DNA of 64,000 nucleotides from Arenibacter hampyeongensis. GTDB lineage: Bacteria > Bacteroidota > Bacteroidia > Flavobacteriales > Flavobacteriaceae. Under the pieces are notes generated by a model. It did not search any database. It was not told where the DNA came from and saw nothing but the letters and a program-made list of their open reading frames with translations. How positions within the stretch are numbered: position 1 is the stretch's first letter; every line of letters starts with the position of its first letter. Below are positions 34,734 to 44,348 of this stretch, piece by piece. The DNA lies in NCBI RefSeq assembly GCF_002909255.1, contig NZ_PIOB01000002.1:372001-436000 (forward strand), given 5' to 3'. A program made the translations under genes and the position numbers.

Positions 34734-36110
34734 CTAAGAATTTAAAAGGTGGTTTTCTATAATGCCGCATACTTCTGTCGCCATCAAAGTCTCATTTAAA
34801 TCAGCTCCCCTTTTGTTGGTAATCAGAATCGGATGATCATTGGAATCTTCCGGGATTCTACCATGTGAACCCTTCACCAAAGTGGCGTCCAACGGAATAA
34901 TATCCATTATGGTTCTGAAACCTAATTTCTTCTTCAATAACTTCCAAATAACCTTTGGCATCAATAGTTTATCCTCTGGATCTGTCAACATCTCAACGGG
35001 GTCATATCCAGGCTTTTTGTGAATATCCACCATTCTGGCATAATCGGGCGCCTTGCTGTCATCCAACCAAAAGTAGTAGGTAAACCAAGAATCCTTATCT
35101 GCCAACACTACTAAATCCCCACAACGTTCATGATCTAATTGTAATTTTTGAATTTCACTGCCCGAAAGCACTTGTTCCACCCCTTTGATATTCTTCAATA
35201 TGGCCTTAACCTTGGCCACATCCTCTTTATCCTTCACATAAACATGGGCCAACTGATGATCTGCAACCGCAAAGGCCTTACTTGCACCGGCATCCAATAA
35301 TTCCAATCCCCTTTCGACTCGAATATCTAGGTATCCCTCTTGCCTTAGCTTTCTATTTAAATGAACGGGATTGTTAACATTGGTTATCCCATATTCTGAT
35401 AACAAAATAATATGGGCGGATTTACTTTCATAATACTCTACCAACTGCTTAACCACATTATCAATCTTATTTAAGTCCTTAGATATTTTACTTAAATCAG
35501 TTCCATAACGTTGCATATTATAATCCAAATGCGGCAAATACACCAAAGTCAGGGTAGGATCATGTAATTTATCGGTCTTCAAGGCAGCGTCTGCTATCCA
35601 TTGACTAGATTTAATGGAGGTTTTTGGGCCCCAAAAATGAAAAAGAGGGAAGGTACCCAATTCACTTTGCAATTGGTCACGAAGTTCCGCCGGATAGGAA
35701 TACACATCCGGGATTTTTCTTCCATCGGCCAAATAATTTGGTCTTGGAGTAACACTGTAGTCTACATTGGAATACATATTATACCACCAAAACATATTGG
35801 CACAGGTGAAATTTTTATCCTGCTTTTTAAGTTTGTCCCAAATTTTTTCTGCTTGGATCAAGCTATTGGATTGTCGCCAAAATTTAACCTCTTGTTCTTC
35901 TTTAAAATACCAACCGTTTCCCACTATTCCGTGTTCCGATGGTGTTTTTCCGGTCAAGTAAGTAGCCTGCACACTACATGTTACTGCGGGTAATTGCGGC
36001 CTAACTGTTGCCGATGTACCTTTCTCCAAAAAAGAATTGATAAAGGGAGTATGCACCCCTATCAATCCCCTAGTTAATCCAACTACGTTAAGTACTACGG
36101 TTTTCTTCAT
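34734..36110 (-). CDS. eboF: Alkaline phosphatase superfamily phosphodiesterase, EboF-like
   Basis: A 458-residue protein of the nucleotide pyrophosphatase/alkaline phosphatase superfamily. The expected nucleophile Thr lies in PAVTCSVQATYLTGKTPSEHG. Metal ligand regions include LPHLDYNMQRYG, LLSEYGITNV and VKGSHGRIPEDSNDHPIL. There is no evident signal peptide, so it appears cytoplasmic. In ebo clusters of cyanobacteria, Pseudomonas and Bacteroidota this family is the last conserved gene. Here it follows eboE by 3 bp. Its substrate is unknown; a phosphate-bearing cyclitol or sugar would fit the neighbouring EboD. Confidence 0.85.
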   Translation of the reverse strand: MKKTVVLNVVGLTRGLIGVHTPFINSFLEKGTSATVRPQLPAVTCSVQATYLTGKTPSEHGIVGNGWYFKEEQEVKFWRQSNSLIQAEKIWDKLKKQDKNFTCANMFWWYNMYSNVDYSVTPRPNYLADGRKIPDVYSYPAELRDQLQSELGTFPLFHFWGPKTSIKSSQWIADAALKTDKLHDPTLTLVYLPHLDYNMQRYGTDLSKISKDLNKIDNVVKQLVEYYESKSAHIILLSEYGITNVNNPVHLNRKLRQEGYLDIRVERGLELLDAGASKAFAVADHQLAHVYVKDKEDVAKVKAILKNIKGVEQVLSGSEIQKLQLDHERCGDLVVLADKDSWFTYYFWLDDSKAPDYARMVDIHKKPGYDPVEMLTDPEDKLLMPKVIWKLLKKKLGFRTIMDIIPLDATLVKGSHGRIPEDSNDHPILITNKRGADLNETLMATEVCGIIENHLLNS

Positions 36111-36113
36111 GCT

Positions 36114-37307
36114 TTATAGATTGCACTTTAACCATTCCAATTCACGTACAATGGAATTGGACAGTTCAGTTTTAAGATTTTTGGGCAATACGTCCCAAGT
36201 ATAGGTCTCTATCTCCAATTGATCGGAGAATTGATCTTTCTTAAGGTATTCCAACACCTTGATTATTTGATCCTGGGTGGAAAATAAATGATCATACTTT
36301 TCCAAAAAAATGGGAACATGAAAGTGGGATCTTAACTCTGCCACCTTTGGGCGTTTCTCCAAGACCTCTGCCAAATCCTTATAAGTAATAACTTTGCCCC
36401 CAACTTTTTCAGTCACCTGATGTAAGTATGTGGGTTCATTGAACTGAGCCAAAGAGCGCCATATTTCCTCATTTTCGCCTTCATTAAAAAGTATTTTAAG
36501 AGCCGAGCTCACTTGTATTTTTCCAACCTTTATCCCAGCCTTTCCAAATTTTTCCAAAGTATACTCCGGTTCTTCATAGGCTAAAGAAAAATGACAAACG
36601 TCGTAACAAATTGTTATATGTTTTAAAATTAATTCCCTGGCCGTTTCTTTGGTACAGCCCAGAGCTGCCGTCAATTTATGAGTGGCTAAAGGTATTAGAT
36701 ATGCTTCGTAAAAATGAAGTACCTCATCGCTATTCTCCATCATACCATCAGGTTCAGGTTCAATGTCCAAATGAAGACTTTTACCCGTATTTCTTTCAAT
36801 ATCCACCAAATGTAAAACAACCTTAGACATACTTTCCGCGCCTGTTATGAAAGCCTTATCCAATGCTTCCGATGAAGTATGCCAATGCCTGTAACTGACA
36901 GGCGAAGTAGAAATACCCCCTGAAATACCTTCTGGGATCAAAAAAGCCAATTGATCAAAAAGACGTTTGGTATAATCCAATCTTTCCTTGGTGGTCCAAT
37001 CCGGTGCATGAACCATATCCTTTACCCGCTCATTGTGAAAGTTCCCATAAGGGAATCCATTCATGGTAAAGACGTAAAATTGATTTTGATCCAACCAAAC
37101 CTTAAAATCCTGCAAATTATCACCTTCATTAAGTCCCAAACTCGCAATATTGGACAAGCGTAATCCTATTCCAAAAGGTGTTTCCGGGGAAACATCCTTT
37201 TTAATTTTGGGTAGATAGGTTTTTAGGCTATGTAAGGTCTGCTCCCAATCTTCACCGGGATGTATGTTGGAACAATAACTAACATGATATTTATTATCTA
37301 CTAACAT
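36114..37307 (-). CDS. eboE: Metabolite traffic protein EboE (xylose isomerase-like TIM barrel)
   Basis: A 397-residue sugar-isomerase-like TIM-barrel protein of the EboE family. The opening VSYCSNIHPGEDWEQTLHSLKTYLP is characteristic. Likely metal-site segments are Glu/Asp in HLDIEPEPDGMMEN, His in TICYDVCHFSLAYEEP and the FHVPIF strand. It overlaps the stop of eboD by 7 bp and precedes eboF by 3 bp. No enzymatic activity is established for EboE. In Nostoc punctiforme the ebo cluster is needed to move a scytonemin precursor to the periplasm. Confidence 0.88.
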   Translation of the reverse strand: MLVDNKYHVSYCSNIHPGEDWEQTLHSLKTYLPKIKKDVSPETPFGIGLRLSNIASLGLNEGDNLQDFKVWLDQNQFYVFTMNGFPYGNFHNERVKDMVHAPDWTTKERLDYTKRLFDQLAFLIPEGISGGISTSPVSYRHWHTSSEALDKAFITGAESMSKVVLHLVDIERNTGKSLHLDIEPEPDGMMENSDEVLHFYEAYLIPLATHKLTAALGCTKETARELILKHITICYDVCHFSLAYEEPEYTLEKFGKAGIKVGKIQVSSALKILFNEGENEEIWRSLAQFNEPTYLHQVTEKVGGKVITYKDLAEVLEKRPKVAELRSHFHVPIFLEKYDHLFSTQDQIIKVLEYLKKDQFSDQLEIETYTWDVLPKNLKTELSNSIVRELEWLKCNL

Positions 37308-38482
37308 ATGCTATTGGATACTTGAGGTTTGTACTTTTCCTTTAACCAAATTATTGCTTTTCCCATGGTAGCCAAATCAATTTCATGCACATCATGCTTA
37401 GCTCCTATTTTGGAGATCAATGTTATGGTAAGTTCACCACCTAAATGTTCCCTAAATTCCTGAATACCATTTAACAACTCATACAATTCATTATCTTTTT
37501 CAATAGGTATATGTAAATTGAATCCAATTTGCTCCAATACACCTAATATACGGTCCAGCGTAACTTTATTAATTAAGCCTATAAAATGGGCATAGACCAG
37601 ATCTACGGCCATACCTATTGCAACAGCCTCTCCATGCCTAAGTTGGTAATTGGTCATGTATTCCAATTTATGTGCGGCCCAATGACCAAAATCCAAAGGT
37701 CTGGAAGAACCACTTTCAAAAGGATCTCCTCCTTGGGCAATATGCTCCATATGCATCTCTGCACAGCGATAAACCAAGTACTCCATTGACTCCATTTCGC
37801 GTAACTGAAGTTTTGTGCTGTTTTTCTCTATAAATTCAAAGAATTTCCCATCCTTGATCAAAGCTACCTTCACTGCTTCCGCTATACCTGAAATCCAGTC
37901 GCGTTGATGTAAGGTGGTTAAAAAATTACTGTCATTAATAATGGCATAGGCAGGGGCAAATGTTCCCAAAAAATTCTTTTTGCCTAAAATATTAAAGCTG
38001 TTCTTAACGCCAACGGCGGAATCGTTCTGAGAAAGTACTGTGGTAGGTATTCGTATAAGTTTTACTCCCCTGTGTGCAATGGCAGCGGCATATCCAACCA
38101 GATCTATTATTGCCCCCCCTCCAATAGCAACAACAAAAGAATGTCTACAGATACGATTGTCATTTATAGCCTTCAATATACGCTCCACATTTTGGTAGTC
38201 GTTCTTACACTGTTCCCCACCCGCAATCTCCATTTGTGCGGTCAGATTTATTACTGAATCATTCAACTTGCAATAGGAGGATATTTGTGAGCTTAAATTT
38301 GGATGACATTCCTGAACACCACTGTCTATAACAAAAAGCACCCTTACGCCTCCCTTCTTATTGTAACCCTTAATGATATCTTTGAACAGAGGGTTATGGG
38401 TACTAAATACATGTTCGGTAAAATGCAACCTATACTCATAAGATACTTTGAAGGACTGCTCAATTGGCTGATAATGTGACAT
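37301..38482 (-). CDS. eboD: 3-dehydroquinate synthase-like cyclase EboD
   Basis: A 393-residue sugar phosphate cyclase. The NAD site is VVAIGGGAIIDLVGYAAA, followed by IPTTVLSQNDSAVGVKNS. The metal-site His are in DFGHWAAHKLEYM and LRHGEAVAIGMAVDL. It belongs to the EboD branch of the superfamily, distinct from AroB, so it probably cyclises a sugar phosphate other than DAHP; the product is unknown. The frame extends to 38569, but homologs begin at MSHYQPIEQSFKVSYEY, so ATG 38482 is chosen, 11 bp after eboC. It overlaps eboE by 7 bp. Confidence 0.88.
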   Translation of the reverse strand: MSHYQPIEQSFKVSYEYRLHFTEHVFSTHNPLFKDIIKGYNKKGGVRVLFVIDSGVQECHPNLSSQISSYCKLNDSVINLTAQMEIAGGEQCKNDYQNVERILKAINDNRICRHSFVVAIGGGAIIDLVGYAAAIAHRGVKLIRIPTTVLSQNDSAVGVKNSFNILGKKNFLGTFAPAYAIINDSNFLTTLHQRDWISGIAEAVKVALIKDGKFFEFIEKNSTKLQLREMESMEYLVYRCAEMHMEHIAQGGDPFESGSSRPLDFGHWAAHKLEYMTNYQLRHGEAVAIGMAVDLVYAHFIGLINKVTLDRILGVLEQIGFNLHIPIEKDNELYELLNGIQEFREHLGGELTITLISKIGAKHDVHEIDLATMGKAIIWLKEKYKPQVSNSIC

Positions 38483-38493
38483 ACTCTTAAAAG

Positions 38494-39393
38494 TTAGGTA
38501 ACTGCGAACAGTTTGGATAAAAAAATTGACAGGGGCAATAGCAATAAGGTTATCAAACCTACCCACCAATAGGAAAATCCAACGGCCAAGGTTGCATCCA
38601 AAACAATGATCGATATTACCCCGGCCATCACTGCTTTTTTTATGTTTTGTGGTGAATTTTCCCTGTAGGCTTTCAATAAGGGCTTAAATACTAAAAAAGA
38701 AAAGAGCAATAAAAAGGGAAGGGATTCCAGTAGATTCAATTCGGAAATTGAAAAAAGTATTATTATACCCAAGATAACACTGGAATATAACCCTCCTGCA
38801 AACAGAATGTGACTCCTATTTTGCCCGTGAACTTCCCCTCTACTGATAAGTGTTATGGCCGCGATGTAAACCACCGGGAAGATGAAATATCCCCAATTGC
38901 TCAAATCGCTCAAAATGGAAATTCCGAGCAACAAGTTCAATCCCCTACAAATACCCATATTTAATGGGCCAAAGAAGGAATGATGCTTCCCCAACGCATC
39001 ATACAAAAGAATGGAAAGCCCCAGAGCAAAAGCGATTATGCCACATACGGAGCTCACTAAAAATGCACTTAGCACCCCCAAATTCATTAATACACCACCA
39101 AAGATGGCTGCATATTTCACCGGAATTAATCCAGAAGGAATGGGTCTTTCCGGGCGCTCTATTTTATCCAACCTATGATCAAAGACATCATTGAGCACAA
39201 CACCTGCAGCATATAGGAACACTGAGGCAAATACCAACAACAATATTTCTACAAACCTAGATGTACCCCAGGTACTTGCGGTTATGCCTAAAAATAAGCC
39301 CGAGATAGCTACGCCTGCTATAATATCGGCAGCCGCGGTAGGTAAATTTGCAGGTCTGGCCAGACGTAAATATCCTTTAAATACAGGATTCAT
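38494..39393 (-). CDS. eboC: UbiA-family prenyltransferase EboC
   Basis: A 299-residue integral membrane protein with about eight hydrophobic segments. The Asp-rich prenyl diphosphate motif NDVFDHRLDKIERPERPIP (NDxxDxxxD) lies near residue 68. The second loop contains DALGKHHSFFGPLNMGICRG. UbiA proteins attach polyprenyl groups to acceptors at the membrane, so this is the most likely lipid-linking step of the ebo pathway. Its ATG overlaps the stop of eboB in TAATG, and eboD starts 11 bp downstream. Confidence 0.9.
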   Translation of the reverse strand: MNPVFKGYLRLARPANLPTAAADIIAGVAISGLFLGITASTWGTSRFVEILLLVFASVFLYAAGVVLNDVFDHRLDKIERPERPIPSGLIPVKYAAIFGGVLMNLGVLSAFLVSSVCGIIAFALGLSILLYDALGKHHSFFGPLNMGICRGLNLLLGISILSDLSNWGYFIFPVVYIAAITLISRGEVHGQNRSHILFAGGLYSSVILGIIILFSISELNLLESLPFLLLFSFLVFKPLLKAYRENSPQNIKKAVMAGVISIIVLDATLAVGFSYWWVGLITLLLLPLSIFLSKLFAVT

Positions 39394-40301
39394 TATACTA
39401 TTTTATTCGCATCAACCTTAGGCTCCTGCCCTCGCAAAACACTATTATCATTATATAACTTGGTCTGATTGATGCCTCCTGGTTTCAACCAATCGGATTC
39501 TTTCATTTTACCATTCTTGCCAAAAATATCCAGTGCATTTTGGTAACAAGTTTTAACCACATCCGATTTGGCTATTCCCCTTTTCAACATAAGGGATGCC
39601 GTTTTTGGCACCGCTAGCGGATCACTAACACCCCAATCGGCGGAACTATCCACAATGATACGATTGCTTCCATAATTTCTTACCACCTCAACCATTCTTT
39701 CATTACCCATTTTGGTTTTTGGATAGATTGTAAATGCAGCCCAAAAACCGCGATCCAATACATCTTTAACGGTTTCTTCATTGTTGTGATCAATAACAAC
39801 CATAGCTGGATCTAAACCATGCTCCAAACAAACCTCCATACTTTTTAAGGTTCCCGATTTTTTATCCCTATGTGGGGTATGTATTTGTACCGGTATATTT
39901 AATTCTTTGGCCAACTCCAATTGCATCCTAAAATATTTGTCCTCTGCCGGAGTCTGATCGTCATATCCTATTTCGCCAATGGCCACTACATTTTCCTTAT
40001 GTACATATAGCGGTAATAACTCAATTACTTGTTCTGCCAATGCCTCATTATTGGCTTCCTTTGAGTTTAACCCTATAGTGCAATAATGATGTATTCCAAA
40101 CTGGCTAGCTCTAAATGGCTCCCAACCTACAAGGCTGCTGTAATAGTCCTGAAAAGAACCAACCTGAGTACGCGGTTGCCCCAACCAAAATGAAGGCTCT
40201 ATAATAGCCACTACACCAGCTGCTGCCATTGCCTCATAATCATCTGTAGTCCTAGACGTCATATGCACATGTGGGTCTATAATCATCATTTTCTCTTCCA
40301 T
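39393..40301 (-). CDS. eboB: TatD-family metal hydrolase EboB
   Basis: A 302-residue amidohydrolase-superfamily TIM barrel. Metal-binding residues are in IIDPHVHMTSR, GEIGYDDQ, VQIHTPHRDK, MVVIDHNNEE and VDSSADWG, so the active site is complete. It is annotated in ebo clusters as EboB and heads the tight eboB-C-D-E-F run. The 248 bp upstream, toward the ThuA gene, show no clear TAnnTTTG promoter. The substrate is not known. ATG codons a few residues in are alternative starts. Confidence 0.87.
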   Translation of the reverse strand: MEEKMMIIDPHVHMTSRTTDDYEAMAAAGVVAIIEPSFWLGQPRTQVGSFQDYYSSLVGWEPFRASQFGIHHYCTIGLNSKEANNEALAEQVIELLPLYVHKENVVAIGEIGYDDQTPAEDKYFRMQLELAKELNIPVQIHTPHRDKKSGTLKSMEVCLEHGLDPAMVVIDHNNEETVKDVLDRGFWAAFTIYPKTKMGNERMVEVVRNYGSNRIIVDSSADWGVSDPLAVPKTASLMLKRGIAKSDVVKTCYQNALDIFGKNGKMKESDWLKPGGINQTKLYNDNSVLRGQEPKVDANKIV

Positions 40302-40549
40302 AATATTCTTGTATACTTTAATTGATAAACATGCCTAAACCAAAATGTTGCATTGCACAATTCGGACTTAATTATAATAATCTGAATAAATCATCTTTTT
40401 AAAAGCAATTCCAACCGCTAAAGTTAATTAAATAATGGGTTTTAACGCTTATAACAACTCCATTTTAAAAGTGTTTTAACAGAAAACCAAATTACAATCC
40501 TGAGTTTCGGACTAAAAAAATCACAATAACTACAAATACGATCTTCGCC

Positions 40550-43500
40550 TTAATATTTCAATATCATAGAGTTAAAATTTCCAATAATTTGTTCCTTATC
40601 GCCCTCACCCTTAAATACTAGATATATATCCTCAAAATCCGAAATTGGCTTAACAGGGATATCATATTTCTTCTTGGCGCCTTTTTCCTTATTAAAATAC
40701 TTCAATGAACTTTCTCCTATAAGGTTACCGGTAGGACTATTCTCCCTTATTTCAAATGTTCCCTCGTATGGATAGTCCGCTCCAAAATACATGGACAGCT
40801 CTATATTCTTCAGACCCTCCAATCCAATATTATTAAATTTCAAATAAGAATTATTTTTAATGGACCCAACTACTTCATCACCCTCTACTTTCCAATTACT
40901 TAATCCCCCACTTTTTTCATCGGCGTTCACGCCTACATATTTTGGGAATTTAAAAATTATTTGATCTCTTGCCGACAGGGAGGATTCAGGCTGCGCTTTG
41001 CTTCCTTTATCCGAATATGAGGCCATTAAGACATACTTTCCTTGGCTTCTTTTAGCCTTATGTTCATTAAAACCAACTTCGCCGGATAGGGGAAGTTGGT
41101 TTTCATCTTTCCCCATTTTCGGATCGAGTGAAAGAATGTAATCCACTATTCTATCTACTTCTGCGACCTTTAATTGAGGGTGTGCAGACATCATACTCTC
41201 TCCCCAAACCCCAGAACCGCCTTTGATGATTTTATCTATCAGATAATTTTTATCCTCTGCTGAATAACGGGCTGCAATTTCCTCATAAGTAGGCCCATTC
41301 ACCTTTACATTCACGGCATGACATGCCTTACAGTCCGTTTCGTCCATAATTAATTTGCCTTCCGGAATAGTGTTCTGCTGATGGCCAATGGTGGCCTTAA
41401 CCATATCCTCACCCTCGGGAATATAATCGAAGGTAACTTTAACCTCCTTGGGGTCAATGGTACCGTCCAGTGTACTACCATCCTGTTTATCGGTCACAAT
41501 AACCTTGTAAGCCACTTTCCGGCCATCCCAATAGGTCTTGTTTTTAGAGTCCAATTCTATTTTTATTTCGGGTATATCATTCCCTACCAATATTTTATGG
41601 GTCGATATATCCCAATTTCCGGCTTCGTCGGTCACCTTTAAACGGACCGTATAATTCCCTGGCTCGTGGAATGTAAAACTAGGTTCCATTGAAGCATCTT
41701 GGACCTCATCTGAATTAAAATACCATTCATACTTCAACTTATCCTTATCAAAATCCTCTGATGAACTACCGGAAAATTGTACCGTAAAGGGTTGGGCCCC
41801 TACCATTTTGTCCGATGTTATTCTGGACACTGGTTTGCGATTACCACTTACGTAACCAATTCTATTTAAACGGGCATCCATATTTTGTGAATTCCATTTT
41901 TGTCCATATTCAAGAACATATAGATTGCCATCCGAAGCAAAAAGCATGTCCATTGGATGGGAAAACTCACTACTCGGCATAAAGGGATCTGCCTTGACAT
42001 AGTTGTGATTGTCATCCAAGGTCACCACATATACCCAATCCCTCATCCACTCATATAAAAGAATCTTATTCTCAAAATAATCTGGAAAATTATTGGTGGC
42101 CTTAGGATAATTCGAAGCATGATAAATAGGACCTGCCATAGGGTTAACACCTCCCGAACCCAACCATGGAAATTCCTCAGAAGCGGCATAGGAAAACCAT
42201 ATCATTGACTCCTGTGCAGGGGGAAGCTCCCTTATACCCGTATTATTTGGTGAATCATTTATTAATTTATTAGGGTTAAATTTTTCTCCAGCTGTTTCCG
42301 TAGCAAAATCATAATCGTTGTACGGCTGATTGTTTCCTCGAGTATACGGCCAGCCCCAATTCCCGGCTTTTCGAGCTTGGTCAAATTCGCCCATACCATG
42401 AGGTCCACGTTTGGGGTCCCCCTTACCTGCGTCCGGACCAACATCTCCCCAATAGAGATAGCCCGTTGCACTATCAATAGAAAATCTAAACGGATTTCGA
42501 CTACCCATTACGTATATTTCAGGCCTTGTATTTGCGGTGCCTTCTGGAAAAAGGTTGCCCTCCGGTATAGAATAAGTACCGTCATCCTCTGGTTTAATCC
42601 TCAATATTTTTCCTCTAAGATCATTGGCATTGGCGGCCGATTTTTGAGCATCCCATAACGCTCTGCCTGCCCTTTCATCTATTGGGGCATACCCAGAAGA
42701 TTCAAAGGGGTTAGTGTTGTCCCCCAAACCAATAAATAAGTTGCCATCCGGTCCAAATTCCAACGCACCTCCACTATGACAGCACTTACGGATTGTTGGT
42801 ATGGTCAATAAATTTTTCTCTGACGCCAAATCCAACGAATCGCTCACCAAGGTGAATCTTGAAATACGTTGTTCAGATATTTCCCCAGGTGCGGAATAGC
42901 ATAAATAGATCCAATTATTATTCTGATAATCGGGGTCAACTGCAATACCCAATAATCCGTCTTCATTGCCATAAAACACATCCAGCTGGGCTATTTTCTT
43001 TGTTTTTTCCTCCTTAAAATCATAAAGTTTTAAAGCTCCCCTTCTTTCCACGAACAAAATTCCCCTACCAGGAAGTTCTTCGAGTTCCATGGGCTCGTTC
43101 AGGTTAAAATCGAGTACAGTGCGAACATACCTGTTTTCCTCTGGAATCCTTTCCGTTTTAGACTTACTATAATCCAAGTCAACTTTCCCAATAACGTACT
43201 GAAGTCCGCCCAAAACATGATTTAAAAAATCACGATTTTCAAAAGTGGCATCGGTATGCCCCATTTCCGTATAAAACGATTTACCCCCGTCATAGTCATG
43301 ATACCAAGATATTGGATGATGTTCCCCATTTTCCCCACCCTCATAACTGGTTTCGTCAATTTCAATTAGTACCTTAATATCTGGATTGATATCCCTAAAA
43401 TTATACCATTCGTCCGTCTTCATCCATGTGTCGGACATAGATTTTGTAGCTGGATGGTTTTTGTCCACAATATTCAACCTTGCTTCTTGAATTTTCGGGT

Positions 43501-43900
43501 GTCCTTTAAAATATGCCCCGACCAAATCATTGTACCATGACCAACCGTATTCGGTATCTGTAGCGGCATGTATTCCAAAAAATCCGCCGCCCGCCTGAAT
43601 ATATCTCTCAAAATCGGCCTGTTGCTCCTCATTTAAAATATCTCCCGTAGTGTTTAAAAATATCACGGCGGAGTATTGCTTTAGTATTTCCTCGGTAAAA
43701 TAGGTAGCATCTTCGGTAGCATCAACATTATAAGCGTTTTGTTCACCTAATTTTTTCATAGCTACCACACCTGCCTCGATGGAACCATGTCTAAATCCTT
43801 CCGTTTTACTAAACACCAATAATTTTACTTCCTTGGATGTACATGAACCAAGAAAACCAACCAAGATCAATACTAGTAATGATTTTGAAATGTTACCCAT
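40550..43900 (-). CDS. ThuA / sugar dehydrogenase / PKD / cytochrome c lipoprotein
   Basis: A 1116-residue exported protein. ATG 43900 gives a lipoprotein signal ending FLGSC (lipobox); upstream in-frame codons to 43945 are not needed. Domains: ThuA (~25-240, with SKTEGFRHGSIEAGVVAMK and GIHAATDTEYGWSWYND); a PQQ-dependent glucose/sorbosone dehydrogenase-like beta-propeller (~265-690, GNEDGLLGIAVDP and GSRNPFRFS); PKD near 727; class I cytochrome c with CKACH near 857; and a C-terminal carbohydrate-binding-like beta domain. The order suggests oxidation of a sugar or sugar-like compound with electrons passed through heme. Its substrate is unknown. It sits between eboB and the divergent DUF1080 gene. 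Confidence 0.9.
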   Translation of the reverse strand: MGNISKSLLVLILVGFLGSCTSKEVKLLVFSKTEGFRHGSIEAGVVAMKKLGEQNAYNVDATEDATYFTEEILKQYSAVIFLNTTGDILNEEQQADFERYIQAGGGFFGIHAATDTEYGWSWYNDLVGAYFKGHPKIQEARLNIVDKNHPATKSMSDTWMKTDEWYNFRDINPDIKVLIEIDETSYEGGENGEHHPISWYHDYDGGKSFYTEMGHTDATFENRDFLNHVLGGLQYVIGKVDLDYSKSKTERIPEENRYVRTVLDFNLNEPMELEELPGRGILFVERRGALKLYDFKEEKTKKIAQLDVFYGNEDGLLGIAVDPDYQNNNWIYLCYSAPGEISEQRISRFTLVSDSLDLASEKNLLTIPTIRKCCHSGGALEFGPDGNLFIGLGDNTNPFESSGYAPIDERAGRALWDAQKSAANANDLRGKILRIKPEDDGTYSIPEGNLFPEGTANTRPEIYVMGSRNPFRFSIDSATGYLYWGDVGPDAGKGDPKRGPHGMGEFDQARKAGNWGWPYTRGNNQPYNDYDFATETAGEKFNPNKLINDSPNNTGIRELPPAQESMIWFSYAASEEFPWLGSGGVNPMAGPIYHASNYPKATNNFPDYFENKILLYEWMRDWVYVVTLDDNHNYVKADPFMPSSEFSHPMDMLFASDGNLYVLEYGQKWNSQNMDARLNRIGYVSGNRKPVSRITSDKMVGAQPFTVQFSGSSSEDFDKDKLKYEWYFNSDEVQDASMEPSFTFHEPGNYTVRLKVTDEAGNWDISTHKILVGNDIPEIKIELDSKNKTYWDGRKVAYKVIVTDKQDGSTLDGTIDPKEVKVTFDYIPEGEDMVKATIGHQQNTIPEGKLIMDETDCKACHAVNVKVNGPTYEEIAARYSAEDKNYLIDKIIKGGSGVWGESMMSAHPQLKVAEVDRIVDYILSLDPKMGKDENQLPLSGEVGFNEHKAKRSQGKYVLMASYSDKGSKAQPESSLSARDQIIFKFPKYVGVNADEKSGGLSNWKVEGDEVVGSIKNNSYLKFNNIGLEGLKNIELSMYFGADYPYEGTFEIRENSPTGNLIGESSLKYFNKEKGAKKKYDIPVKPISDFEDIYLVFKGEGDKEQIIGNFNSMILKY

Positions 43901-44348
43901 ATTACCTTTTTTATTTAGTTTAGTTAATAAATTATAGAGACTCAATCTTGGTCCAGTAATGATTTTCCGACCTTAATAAATTTCAAGATTATATAAATAT
44001 ATGCCGAAATTGATACTTTTTTTGCTTAAACACCATGATATCGTCCAATAATGTGGCAATTTAAATCATTTGAAAATAATTCTACAAAATCTTGGGAAAA
44101 AATACCACAATGCCCAAGAATTCATCTTTCCAGCCCTATTTCTTCCATAATCCAAACAATTCCAAATAAATCGTCTAGATACAGGCATCCCAACCAAAAA
44201 AACAATCTAAAATCATTAAGTTATTCTTTCCTCGTGGCCAAGAAAAAAAACCACAAATGCATTAAATGTTAAATTACCACAGACCCTATTGTTAAACTCT
44301 GATTAATGATACCTTTAGATCCAATTTTTAACAACCAAGTATATCAAA
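43901..44348. other. Divergent intergenic region between the two exported-protein operons
   Basis: 448 bp separate the ThuA lipoprotein gene from the DUF1080-PA14 gene. Near the right end, TTG (44289-44291), an 18-bp spacer and TACCTTTA (44310-44317) approximate the phylum promoter consensus for the plus-strand gene. No clear promoter is seen for the minus strand. An open frame at 44051-44272 has no protein-like composition and is dismissed. Confidence 0.4.

Noticed and set aside
42262-42658. ORFs on both strands inside the ThuA/cytochrome lipoprotein gene
   Set aside because: They are overlaps of a well-supported dehydrogenase domain and have no recognisable features.
44051-44272. 73-codon ORF in the divergent intergenic region
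   Set aside because: Low-complexity, Asn/Ser/Lys-rich translation without a recognisable domain; it is likely chance in AT-rich sequence.
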